From Nocardia higoensis NBRC 100133 (lineage in GTDB: Bacteria > Actinomycetota > Actinomycetes > Mycobacteriales > Mycobacteriaceae), in contig NZ_BAGA01000009.1 of the NCBI RefSeq assembly GCF_000308595.1, positions 1-50,930 of the forward strand: a DNA stretch of 50,930 bases. The letters are read 5' to 3'. Position numbers and translations under genes: made by a program. Within the stretch, counting starts at the first letter, position 1, and each line of letters starts with the position of its first letter. Positions 18,338-25,731 of this stretch are shown here, piece by piece. The notes under the pieces are model-generated. The model was not told the DNA's origin. It did not search any database and saw nothing but the letters and a program-made list of their open reading frames with translations.

Positions 18338-19105
18338 CTAGCGAAGGTAGGGACTCATCCGTGCCAGCATGGTGGCAGCGCACCAGCGGGCACCAACGTC
18401 ATGGCGGTTGATCGATTCCGTTGCCAGCTTCGCGGCTACCGCCTCCGGGGACGGCAGAGTTTCTGGCGCGATGACATAGCCAGCGGCGTTGCCGTGGTCG
18501 ATGTCGAGCACCCGAGAGAGCACGGCGGTCATGTAGCGGCGGCTTACATCATGGTCGTGAGCGAGGATGCCTGCGATGGTTTCTGCAGGAGCGTCAGTGG
18601 TCTTGGCGAGGATCCCCGCCGCGTTCACCCGGATGATCTCGGATGGATCGTTTTGTGCCCACAGCAACATCCTGCGCATGGTGGCATGGTCCAGCGCCGC
18701 GGCGATTGTGTGATCCACGGTGTAAGAGGTTTGCACCAAGGCCAGGGGGCCGGGATCGCCGCCGGCAAGGCTGGCCAATAGGTCAGGTGCGGGCGATGCC
18801 AGCGGCGCAAGTGCAGCGGCTTGGAGGAAGTGACGACGGTCCATACCATCATCATTACCGAACGAAACTACCTTCGAGTCATTCATCTGCTCGAACCGTC
18901 GACGCTCCCCCTCGGTCAGCTCGTCAAGGAGCTCGTCGAGCGCCCGGGAACCCGCTGCACTGATCGGCCGATTCTTGCCGCACTCCCATGAACTGATCGT
19001 GCGTTGGTCGACTCGTACCCGCTCTGCGAACTGCGACTGCGAAAGACGCATCGCCTTGCGCACCGCATTGACAACGGCACCCGTCCAAACCGTCACGTCG
19101 GCCAT
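18338..19105 (-). CDS. XRE-family helix-turn-helix regulator
   Basis: 255 residues. The N-terminal Cro/C1-type HTH (about 10-62) includes LSQSQFAERVRVDQRTISSWECGKNRPI. A linker holds DRRHFLQAAALAP, which looks twin-arginine-like but is internal and common in actinomycete regulators of this type. A helical, HEAT/TPR-like C-terminal part follows. ATG 19105 is preceded by AGGGGG at a good distance; longer frames lack a ribosome site. It is divergent from the P450 pair across 417 bp with CTGGTA repeats, so it is the natural candidate to control both transcripts and itself. Confidence 0.85.
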   Translation of the reverse strand: MADVTVWTGAVVNAVRKAMRLSQSQFAERVRVDQRTISSWECGKNRPISAAGSRALDELLDELTEGERRRFEQMNDSKVVSFGNDDGMDRRHFLQAAALAPLASPAPDLLASLAGGDPGPLALVQTSYTVDHTIAAALDHATMRRMLLWAQNDPSEIIRVNAAGILAKTTDAPAETIAGILAHDHDVSRRYMTAVLSRVLDIDHGNAAGYVIAPETLPSPEAVAAKLATESINRHDVGARWCAATMLARMSPYLR

Positions 19106-19522
19106 CGGATCCCCCTGTGGCGTAGCGAACCTGGTAAAAGCTGGTAGAAGCTTCCAGCTCCAATCCTTCCTGGTAGAGCGCTGTTTTGGCAACCTGGAAT
19201 GCGCTCCGGGAGCCGGGAAGCCGACCTCAACGGCGCAGACCAATGGAGCGTCTGCGCAGTAGCGGCTGCACTGTCCCGGCTCCCGGAGTAGCCATCCGCT
19301 GCACCACGGAAACGAATCACCACGACCACGCAGCGGCACGCCGTCCCGACCCACGAAATGCGCTGCCCCTATCAATTTTTAGCTCAAAGGTAACGGTCCG
19401 AAGATGATGCCCACGATTGCTGGCGCCTCAACCGCCCAAGGTCCTAGGTCACGGCCTCTTCGCACCGCCCAGGCTGGCCAGGGAGCACGTTACCCACGCG
19501 GGCCCAAATTTGGGAGATCATC
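19106..19522. promoter_or_regulatory. Divergent regulatory region, XRE regulator / P450 operon
   Basis: CTGGTA occurs at 19131-19136, 19141-19146 and 19170-19175, and an inverted repeat AGCTGG (19139-19144) / CCAGCT (19154-19159) overlaps the second copy. These lie 26-70 bp upstream of the XRE start, where an autoregulatory operator would be. No further gene is visible. The part from 19370 to 19410 is AT-richer and could hold a promoter for the P450 genes. Confidence 0.45.
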
Positions 19523-20797
19523 GTGTCCACAACGCAATCCGTCGTCCCTCGTACCACGCGCTGCCCCGTCGGGCGTGGCTCGCCCCTCGACGCCGACAAC
19601 GAGTTCCGTGTTCCGCTCTACACCGCCGACTTCGCCGCGGACCCGCAGGCCGCGTACGCCCGGATGCGTGAGCGGTTCGGGTCGGTGGTGCCGGTCTGGC
19701 TGGCTCCGGGTGTCGCGGCGACATTGGTGATTGGCTACTGGACCGCGCTGTCGATCTTGAACGATCCCGAGCATTTCCCCGCCGATCCCGGTCTCTGGCA
19801 GCGCGGCATTCCGGCCGAGTGCCCGGTGCTGCCGATGATGCAGAAACGTCCGAACGCGTTGCGCAGCAGCGGTATCGAACACGCCCGGTACCGCGCGGCG
19901 AACGTGGACGCGCTGGGCCGGGTGGATCTGATCGCTCTGCACGCGGTGGTCGAGCGCAGCGCCGTTCGGCTGATCAACGAGTTCAGCGGTGAGGGGCGGG
20001 CCGACCTGCTCGGCGACTACGCGTTCCCGTTTGTGTTCGAGGTGATCAGCGAGCTGATCGGGTGTGATCCCGATGTCAGTGAGCAGGCCGCGACCGGGAT
20101 GGCGATGATGTTCGACACCACTGCCGACGCGGGCGAAGGCAACCGTCTGGCGGTGGCGGCATTGGCCGAACTCGTCGCCCGCAAACGCGCCCGCCCGGGC
20201 AAGGACGTCACTTCCTGGCTGCTGGCTCATTCGGCTGCCCTGGACGACGAGGAAACGGTTCATCAGCTCTTCACGTTGTATGCCGCAGCGTGTGAGCCGT
20301 TGACGAATCTGATCGTCAACACCGTGTCGTTGATGATGACCCGCCCAGACTTCGGAGGCCGAGTTATCGGGGGCGCGGTCTCGACTCGTGACGCGCTCAC
20401 CCATGTGTTGTTCCGTGACCCGCCGTTGGCGAACTTCTGCATGTCCTACCCGCGTCAACCGCAACTCATCGGCGATACCTGGGTGCCGGCGCATCAGCCG
20501 ATCGTGATCAGCCTGGCCGCGTGCAACAACGATCCGGCCGTGGTCGGCGGCAACATCTACGGCAACGAATCCCATCTAGGACTCGGCGCAGGCCCACACC
20601 GCTGCCCCGCCCGCACCATGGCCGAGCAGATCGCCGGTGACGCGATCGATCAGCTCCTCGACGCCATCCCCGAAATTGAACTCGCGATCCCTGCCGACCG
20701 GCTCAGGTGGCGGCCTGGCCCGTTCCACCGGTCGTTGGAAGCGCTGCCCGTCGTGTTCACCCCTGCTCCGTCACTGCCCGTTTCGACCGTCCGCTGA
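19523..20797 (+). CDS. Atypical cytochrome P450 lacking ExxR (CYP157-like)
   Basis: 424 residues, P450 length. The haem-binding loop is present as HLGLGAGPHRCPART with the axial cysteine, and HARYRAANVDAL matches the C-helix region. The K-helix ExxR is missing: aligning on the PP that follows (as in EETLRYAPP of the partner) gives THVLFRDPP, so Glu and Arg are replaced by His and Phe. The I-helix reads ACEPLTN instead of AGYETT, so the oxygen-activating threonine is also shifted or lost. Streptomyces CYP157 enzymes, found next to CYP154 enzymes in conservons, likewise lack ExxR. Start GTG 19523 has GGGAG upstream. It is followed after 17 bp by a canonical P450. Substrate unknown. Confidence 0.85.
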   Translation: MSTTQSVVPRTTRCPVGRGSPLDADNEFRVPLYTADFAADPQAAYARMRERFGSVVPVWLAPGVAATLVIGYWTALSILNDPEHFPADPGLWQRGIPAECPVLPMMQKRPNALRSSGIEHARYRAANVDALGRVDLIALHAVVERSAVRLINEFSGEGRADLLGDYAFPFVFEVISELIGCDPDVSEQAATGMAMMFDTTADAGEGNRLAVAALAELVARKRARPGKDVTSWLLAHSAALDDEETVHQLFTLYAAACEPLTNLIVNTVSLMMTRPDFGGRVIGGAVSTRDALTHVLFRDPPLANFCMSYPRQPQLIGDTWVPAHQPIVISLAACNNDPAVVGGNIYGNESHLGLGAGPHRCPARTMAEQIAGDAIDQLLDAIPEIELAIPADRLRWRPGPFHRSLEALPVVFTPAPSLPVSTVR

Positions 20798-20814
20798 GTG
20801 TTAGGCGATCTGTG

Positions 20815-22086
20815 ATGACCGATCTGCAACCCGTCTCTTCTCCTACTCCGATCGTGCTGGATGTCGCTGGCACCGACATCACCGGCGAAGCCATCGCTCT
20901 CCGCGACCGAGGACCGCTGGTTCGGGTGGTGCTGCCCGGCGACATCCCCGCGTGGGCGGTCACCGATCCCGAGGTGATCAAGCAACTGTTCACCGACTGG
21001 CGAGTATCCAAGGACGCCCACCAACACTGGCCCGCCTTCATCGCCGGACAAGTCCCCGCCGATTGGCCGCAGATCGCCTGGGTGTCGGTGCGCAACATGT
21101 TCACCGCCTACGGCAAAGACCACCAGCGATTGCGCAAACTCGTCGGTCCCGCCTTCACCGCGCGCCGGGTGGCCGCGTTGCGTCCGCAGATCAAGATGAT
21201 CATTCGCAGGCTGCTCGATGATCTCGCCGCTCGACCCGATGGGGCGGTGATCGACCTGCGCGAGGACTACGCCACCCAGGTGCCGTTGCGGGTGATCTCC
21301 GCCCTGATGGGCGTTCCCGCCGATCTTCAGGTGCGCTTGCGGGTGTGTGTCGATGAGATCTTCTCCACCAGCCCGCAACGCGATCCACAGGACACCTTCA
21401 CCGAACTCGTCGACACCCTGTCTGCTCTGGTCGCGCGTCGTCGCGTCGACCCCGGTGAGGACATGACCAGCCTGCTCATCAGCCACCGCGACGAGCAGGC
21501 AGACCGGCTCAGCGAAGAAGAACTGGTCCACACACTGCTGTTGGTGATCAGCGCCGGATACGAGACCACGGTGAACCTGATCGACCAGACCGTCTACCAA
21601 GTGCTGACCCGACCCGAACTACTCGCTCAGCTGCGCGTCGGCACCATCACGTGGTCGCAACTGATCGAAGAGACCTTGCGCTACGCGCCACCGGTGGCGA
21701 ACCTGCCGCTGCGCTACGCGGTCACCGATATCGACATCGCAGGCGAACACATCAGAGCCGGTGACGCCCTCCTCGCCTGCTTCGCCGCCGCCAACCGCAA
21801 CCCGGGCCTGCACGCCCCCAAACCTGACGCCTTCGACCCGACCCGCCCGAACAAGGAACACCTGTCCTTCGGATACGGACCCCATCACTGCCTCGGCGCG
21901 CCCCTGGCCCGCTTGGAAGCTGCCGAAGCACTACCCGCCCTGTTCGGGCGCTTCCCCGACCTGATACTCGCCACCCCAGCACACGAGTTGAAACCGTTGG
22001 CCAGCTTCGTTTCCCACGGCCACCAGTCCCTCCCTGTCTACTTGGACCGGCCGCACGACCCAGGAGAGCAACACCGTGGTCACTGA
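20815..22086 (+). CDS. Cytochrome P450 (canonical)
   Basis: About 423 residues with all P450 hallmarks: C-helix YGKDHQRLRKLVGPAF, I-helix VISAGYETTVN, K-helix EETLR, meander region FDPTRPNKEHLSFGYG, and haem loop FGYGPHHCLGAPLAR. Soluble bacterial class; no signal peptide. It would need ferredoxin and reductase partners, none of which are encoded in the element. ATG 20815 (or GTG 20812) was chosen because the upstream part of the frame overlaps the preceding P450. Pairing of a canonical P450 with an ExxR-less one recalls the CYP154/CYP157 pairs. The downstream small genes overlap, so this is one operon. Confidence 0.93.
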   Translation: MTDLQPVSSPTPIVLDVAGTDITGEAIALRDRGPLVRVVLPGDIPAWAVTDPEVIKQLFTDWRVSKDAHQHWPAFIAGQVPADWPQIAWVSVRNMFTAYGKDHQRLRKLVGPAFTARRVAALRPQIKMIIRRLLDDLAARPDGAVIDLREDYATQVPLRVISALMGVPADLQVRLRVCVDEIFSTSPQRDPQDTFTELVDTLSALVARRRVDPGEDMTSLLISHRDEQADRLSEEELVHTLLLVISAGYETTVNLIDQTVYQVLTRPELLAQLRVGTITWSQLIEETLRYAPPVANLPLRYAVTDIDIAGEHIRAGDALLACFAAANRNPGLHAPKPDAFDPTRPNKEHLSFGYGPHHCLGAPLARLEAAEALPALFGRFPDLILATPAHELKPLASFVSHGHQSLPVYLDRPHDPGEQHRGH

Positions 22087-22339
22087 CCTTCCGCCGTCGT
22101 CGCCTTCTGGTGTGGTCATCCCGCTCGAACACGCCCCCAGCATCCGCACCACCACCGACCAGCGCCGCCACGACAACCCGCACTGGCCCACACGTTCCCC
22201 CGCCGACGCCGCGACCGCACTGCTGCTCCACGGCGAATGCCTCGGGCACTGCTCGACCAAGGTCGCCGCCCTCATCGTCAGCAGGGACGACTACCGGTAC
22301 TTCCGCGACCGTGGCCGCATCGAAGGTGACGACTCGTGA
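22076..22339 (+). CDS. Small hypothetical protein in the P450 operon
   Basis: 87 residues, not recognised. The first 50 are proline- and threonine-rich. The end (ADAATALLLHGECLGHCSTKVAALIVSRDDYRYFRDRGR) is helical with two cysteines and two histidines close together, a possible metal site. GTG 22076 overlaps the P450 stop by 11 bp and has AGGAG upstream. The next gene overlaps by four bases, so translation is coupled on both sides. Confidence 0.65.
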   Translation: MVTDLPPSSPSGVVIPLEHAPSIRTTTDQRRHDNPHWPTRSPADAATALLLHGECLGHCSTKVAALIVSRDDYRYFRDRGRIEGDDS

Positions 22340-22641
22340 ACATGGCCATCGCGGTGGTTAACCTCGCCGTCAGCGAATCCGAAACCGAGGACCGAGCGAC
22401 TTTGGCCGCGTTGGCCGCCTGGCACGGGTGCCGACTCGGCGAAGTACTCACCATCGACGACAACACGTATATGCCCACCACCCTGATCACCCACACCGCC
22501 CACACCACCGGGGCCACGGCGATCCTCGCCCCCAGCCTCGCCCACTTCGGCACCGCGGCCAAAGCCCTGGCCCTCGCAGCCAACCTGGTCGTACCCCAGG
22601 CCGTCATCCCCCGCGTCCGCGGCTGGACCCCCAATCCGTGA
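22336..22641 (+). CDS. Small protein resembling a resolvase N-terminal fold
   Basis: 101 residues. The order beta-strand (AIAVVNLAVS), helix (TLAALAAWHGCRL), strand (GEVLTID), helix (TTLITHTAHTTG), strand (ATAILAPSLAHFG) resembles the catalytic-domain start of serine recombinases (YLRVS...). Ser13 is in the nucleophile position, but the neighbouring arginine is Ala11 and there is no DNA-binding domain. It may be a degenerate or repurposed resolvase fold. GTG 22336 overlaps the preceding stop (GTGA). Function unknown. Confidence 0.6.
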   Translation: MNMAIAVVNLAVSESETEDRATLAALAAWHGCRLGEVLTIDDNTYMPTTLITHTAHTTGATAILAPSLAHFGTAAKALALAANLVVPQAVIPRVRGWTPNP

Positions 22642-22675
22642 GCCGAAACTCGCAGCTCGACAGAAACGATCACTC

Positions 22676-22894
22676 ATGCACCTGCACCGCATCCTCACCC
22701 GCGCTCTCACCGCCGCGATCCTGTTGGCGATCACGATCACCGCCTGGACATGGTGGCCCGAACCATCAACCTCCCCCAGGCCGGCGGTGGTCGACCACCC
22801 CGCCACATCCACCGACGGTGGCGATCAGTTCCCCGGCATCGAACCCGCCGAGGCCACCGGCACCGACCCCGTCATCGCGATCACCACCGACTGA
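22676..22894 (+). CDS. Small single-pass membrane or secreted protein
   Basis: 72 residues. A basic N-terminus (MHLHRILTR) is followed by a hydrophobic helix at about 10-27 (ALTAAILLAITITAWTWW), then a proline- and aspartate-rich polar tail. This is a signal anchor or uncleaved signal peptide. It lies 34 bp after the preceding gene in the P450 direction. No family recognised. Confidence 0.5.
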   Translation: MHLHRILTRALTAAILLAITITAWTWWPEPSTSPRPAVVDHPATSTDGGDQFPGIEPAEATGTDPVIAITTD

Positions 22895-23084
22895 AACCGG
22901 TCTATCGACCATCGTCCCGCAGTGTCGTCATCGGGCCGGGTTTCGGGTCGCACGCTGGACTGTGCGGAAGGGGCACGCGTCCTCGCAGGAGCTTGTCCGG
23001 GCTGTGAGCATCATTCGCGGTAGTCAAGGGGTGCGCCAGGTTCTAAGAATTCTGTCAGGGCAGGGAAAGAAGGCAGAAAGGTGT

Positions 23085-23237
23085 CCTGCGCTCAAAAGAA
23101 AAAGGAGGGGAGCGCAGGAGACCTCCTGAGTGAATGAACTGCCGAATATTCCTCTACAGGATCAAGAAGAGCGCGGCAGAGCCGCGCCACGCCCGACGCC
23201 CGGCCTCCGCTCCGCTGTGGCCGGGCGCCGCTGGCGC
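23085..23237. other. Cluster of five hairpins in a 499-bp non-coding spacer
   Basis: The spacer 22895-23393 has no supportable gene. Within it are consecutive perfect inverted repeats: CCTGCGCTC (23085-23093)/GAGCGCAGG (23110-23118); CAGGAG (23115-23120)/CTCCTG (23123-23128), which shares bases with the first and so excludes it; GCGCGGC (23171-23177)/GCCGCGC (23181-23187); CGCCCGGCC (23197-23205)/GGCCGGGCG (23219-23227); GCGCC (23225-23229)/GGCGC (23233-23237), overlapping the fourth. An A/G-rich run separates the arms of the first. Such clustering fits a replication origin or transfer locus, or terminators between the converging transcripts. Confidence 0.55.
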
Positions 23238-23393
23238 ACAACCAGGTCAGACGCGAATCCATCATCATGCCACCGAAGTCTCTCAGCACTGTGAGCATGC
23301 GAAAGCAGCAGGAATATAGGCTGCCGCGCCCCTCCTGGGGCTTGCCAACCGGTCGTGGTGCCTGGGGTCTTGCGTTCGCCTAGTTTCGCATGG

Positions 23394-24086
23394 CTATGCT
23401 TGCTGGTCAGTGGGACGACTTTGTTGCGAGTCTGCGAGATATTCTCGAACCTGTTGTTTCAGAGTGTCAAGATAAGTGGCAGTACTGCGCTTCGCGTCGT
23501 CTTCGCTGTAGGTCTCGAGCCCGTAGTAGCTGCGATACGTATTGATGAATTTGTCTAGTGTCTTTCCTGCTGCGTTGACTGCGGCAGCTTTTGCCATTGG
23601 GTGTGTAGCCTGCTGAGTTATTGCAGCCAGTGATTGATAAAGTTCTGTGGCTTCACCGACGATCTCGCTGGGGGCATTAAATTTAACTTTGTTGTAGACC
23701 TTGGCGAGCTGCGCCATATCATCTATCTGGGATGATACGAGATCGATTTTCTCGGACGCCTTCGGGTCCCCGATGCCAGCTGAAGTGAGTATTCGATCTC
23801 GTATCTCGTTAAATATGCCCCGGACGTCGATGAATTTAATAAGGAGCTCACTCGCCTGCGTGTACAGCTCTGTGCATGCCTCGTAGGCTCGCTTTTCGCG
23901 CTCGACCTCAAGCTGATGTTCTCGGTCCTCTGCCTTGGTCTTGTCTTCTTGTGCAGCCTTTCGTGCATCACTGGCCTTGCTTGATTTTGCGGCAATTAGG
24001 GCGCCGCCGATGCCGCCCACGATCACCCCGATCGGCGTTCCGGCCCAGAATCCAGGCTGAGTGAAAAAGTCTGAGAACGCGCTCAT
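23394..24086 (-). CDS. Membrane-anchored coiled-coil protein, unknown (module gene B)
   Basis: 230 residues. The N-terminus is short and polar. One membrane segment rich in glycine lies at about residues 11-33 (FWAGTPIGVIVGGIGGALIAA), then a charged coiled coil to about 75 (KSSKASDARKAAQEDKTKAED) and a long helical domain with no recognised motif. Probably single-pass with a large cytoplasmic helical part. Base composition is clearly AT-richer than the rest of the window, and codon choice follows (many A/T third positions), so it was acquired separately. It begins 9 bp after module gene A. Confidence 0.75.
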   Translation of the reverse strand: MSAFSDFFTQPGFWAGTPIGVIVGGIGGALIAAKSSKASDARKAAQEDKTKAEDREHQLEVEREKRAYEACTELYTQASELLIKFIDVRGIFNEIRDRILTSAGIGDPKASEKIDLVSSQIDDMAQLAKVYNKVKFNAPSEIVGEATELYQSLAAITQQATHPMAKAAAVNAAGKTLDKFINTYRSYYGLETYSEDDAKRSTATYLDTLKQQVREYLADSQQSRPTDQQA

Positions 24087-24095
24087 GATCTCGAT

Positions 24096-24749
24096 CTAGG
24101 CCTGTGGAGTCAAGGTGACGAAGTTAAACAGATGGTCCATCCGCACATGCCAATCATTCTCGTACGCAGGACGGGATTCGAGTGCGCCATGGCGGAGCCA
24201 TACCGTTACTCCTGGTCGCGGCCCACCGCTGACCACTCGGTAGTTCAGCAGCTTTATCTGGTAATTCACGCCGCTATCTTCATCGGCATTGGAGAAATTT
24301 TGGCCGATATCGCTAGGGTGCAACTCCTCAGCGCGAACCTCTGCACTCTCAACCTTCGCGCGAGTGAGCCCGCCGCTCTGAGTTAATTCGGTCTCGAAGA
24401 CCTCGATCTTTCGTCCCTCGGGCGGTGAAATGTACTTATCGGGGTTGGCGAGAAGCGTAGCAGCCGCAGTTCCCGGAACGGCTTTCGTTACCGCATGGGT
24501 GGAAATCGTCAACTCGGTGTCGAAAGCGATTTTCGACTGCGCGATGTACGCGGCGCTTGCGGGCGTTTCTGCCCATTCAATCGTTGTCAGCCAGAGACCG
24601 TTCGGATCTGTAATTACAGGTACCAACTCAAGAATCCGGCCAGGCTGTAGATATCCGTTTTTCGTCCGCAAGATTAGCGTGCCGCGGCTAGACTGGGAGA
24701 GGTCTCGTCCGAGAATCTTGTGTTCGTCGGAAAAGGTGTCGTTCGACAT
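24096..24749 (-). CDS. Soluble protein of unknown function (module gene A)
   Basis: 217 residues, no signal peptide or membrane segment. It reads as mixed alpha/beta with many short strands: RGTLILRTKNGYLQPGRILELVPVI, GLWLTTIEWAETP, VNYQIKLLNYRVVSGG. It has a notable Trp/His-rich end (YENDWHVRMDHLFNFVTLTP). No motif recognised. Composition is AT-richer, as in its partner, and they form a two-gene operon whose start is 67 bp from a 16-bp palindrome. Location beside attR, the usual cargo end, would suit a defence or competition function, but nothing in the protein proves it. Confidence 0.75.
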   Translation of the reverse strand: MSNDTFSDEHKILGRDLSQSSRGTLILRTKNGYLQPGRILELVPVITDPNGLWLTTIEWAETPASAAYIAQSKIAFDTELTISTHAVTKAVPGTAAATLLANPDKYISPPEGRKIEVFETELTQSGGLTRAKVESAEVRAEELHPSDIGQNFSNADEDSGVNYQIKLLNYRVVSGGPRPGVTVWLRHGALESRPAYENDWHVRMDHLFNFVTLTPQA

Positions 24750-24815
24750 TTAACCATCCTGACTCGTGACCCAATGGCAATGCTGACGTACGCGGCAAGG
24801 AGGTAGCCCATAGTT

Positions 24816-24840
24816 CGTTCGACGTCGAACGTATGTGCGT
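24816..24840 (-). promoter_or_regulatory. 16-bp palindrome and SOS-box-like site upstream of the unknown module
   Basis: A perfect palindrome CGTTCGACGTCGAACG spans 24816-24831. Overlapping it, TCGAAC-GTAT-GTGCGT (24825-24840) matches the actinobacterial LexA box TCGAAC-N4-GTTCGA in 10 of 12 positions. It lies 67-91 bp upstream of module gene A (ATG 24749). Another small inverted repeat CACTA/TAGTG is at 24856-24869. Confidence 0.45.
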
Positions 24841-25119
24841 CCTTCATTGCGGGGACACTACACCTAGTGCCTGGCGATGCGCGAACCTACAACATCTGGG
24901 CGTGTCGCCTGTTCGTCGTCGGTGATCTGTCGCCGCCCTCGCCGTCAGTCCGGTTGGGGTCATGGGGTGACCTTTCGGGCTCGCCTCGTCGCGACAAGCG
25001 GATCCTGACACGCACCGCTGGCAGGGCAACAAGGCTGCGTGCTGGTCGACCTCTGTGGCGATGTCCGTACGTATGTTCGACAGCGAGTGGGTTGGGCTGT
25101 ATGGTCCTTGTGTTGTCGA

Positions 25120-25260
25120 CTGGCTGTGGGCCGGGCAACGGACAGCAGCACTGCTGGCTATGGGCCGAGTGATGTTGTCGGGTGTGGCACCGCCGACTGG
25201 CTTCGGGCCGGGTGGGCTTCACCGGCGCTGCGCAGTTCAGGCTGCTGGCCTCGGGCCGGG
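25120..25260. repeat. Four degenerate 16-bp direct repeats
   Basis: Copies of CTGGCTNTGGGCCGGG (with changes) start at 25120, 25154, 25197 and 25245, spaced 34, 43 and 48 bp. They fill the region just upstream of the 41-residue gene. The rest of 24750-25287 shows no gene. They could be regulator-binding iterons, part of a structured RNA, or remnants of an expanded repeat. Confidence 0.5.
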
Positions 25261-25287
25261 CTTCCCGACTTCATCAAAGGGCGAACT

Positions 25288-25413
25288 ATGTCTTCGGAAA
25301 TCATTGCTGCACTGATTGTGACGGCACCGTACTTTCTCGACCAGACTGACAAGTTGACTGCTCGTTTGCGCGAGTGGTGGCGCAACAACTGGAGGGGAGG
25401 CGACGGAAAGTAG
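25288..25413 (+). CDS. Very small amphipathic protein
   Basis: 41 residues: a hydrophobic start (SSEIIAALIVTAPYFLDQ), then a basic, tryptophan-rich end (REWWRNNWRGGDGK). AAGGG lies seven bases before ATG 25288. It could be a membrane-active peptide (for example a type I-like toxin or a small regulator), but the frame is short and the call is tentative. Confidence 0.45.
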   Translation: MSSEIIAALIVTAPYFLDQTDKLTARLREWWRNNWRGGDGK

Positions 25414-25731
25414 TCCCACTGGTGTTGGTCCAGGGATGAGCTAGGTTGCGGCCCTGGACCTCACCTTGGTTACGTGCCTGCTAGCCAAGCCTCGGCTAGT
25501 AGTGATTGCCAGCAGGTAGCGTGAGCCGGAATTGGTGGTGTGTCGTAGTGGCGACACGCCGAAGTTGGAGAGCGCGGGGGTCCAACTAAGTCACAACAAA
25601 ATCGGCAGCGGACTCTATATGGGCGCGAAACCTGCAGTAGTCGAAGGTGGCGAACAGTCATCAAACTGCCTGTTAGAGAGCGAATTCTTTGGAATGGAGA
25701 TAGTCGATAGTGATCTGTGGTAGTCGTCCTG
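25414..25731. other. attR-proximal non-coding spacer
   Basis: 318 bp between the 41-residue gene and attR. It holds CCAACTA (25582-25588) and AGTTGG (25564-25569), possible integrase arm sites, and a small inverted repeat GTGTCG/CGACAC (25540-25557). No gene supported. Confidence 0.5.

Noticed and set aside
18750..18850. Twin-arginine signal (DRRHFLQAAAL) suggesting an exported protein
   Set aside because: The motif is internal, after a complete HTH domain. Many actinomycete XRE regulators contain it without export.
22428..23129. Plus-strand frame overlapping the small P450-operon genes
   Set aside because: Histidine/arginine/proline-rich shadow of two better-supported frames, running into the hairpin cluster.
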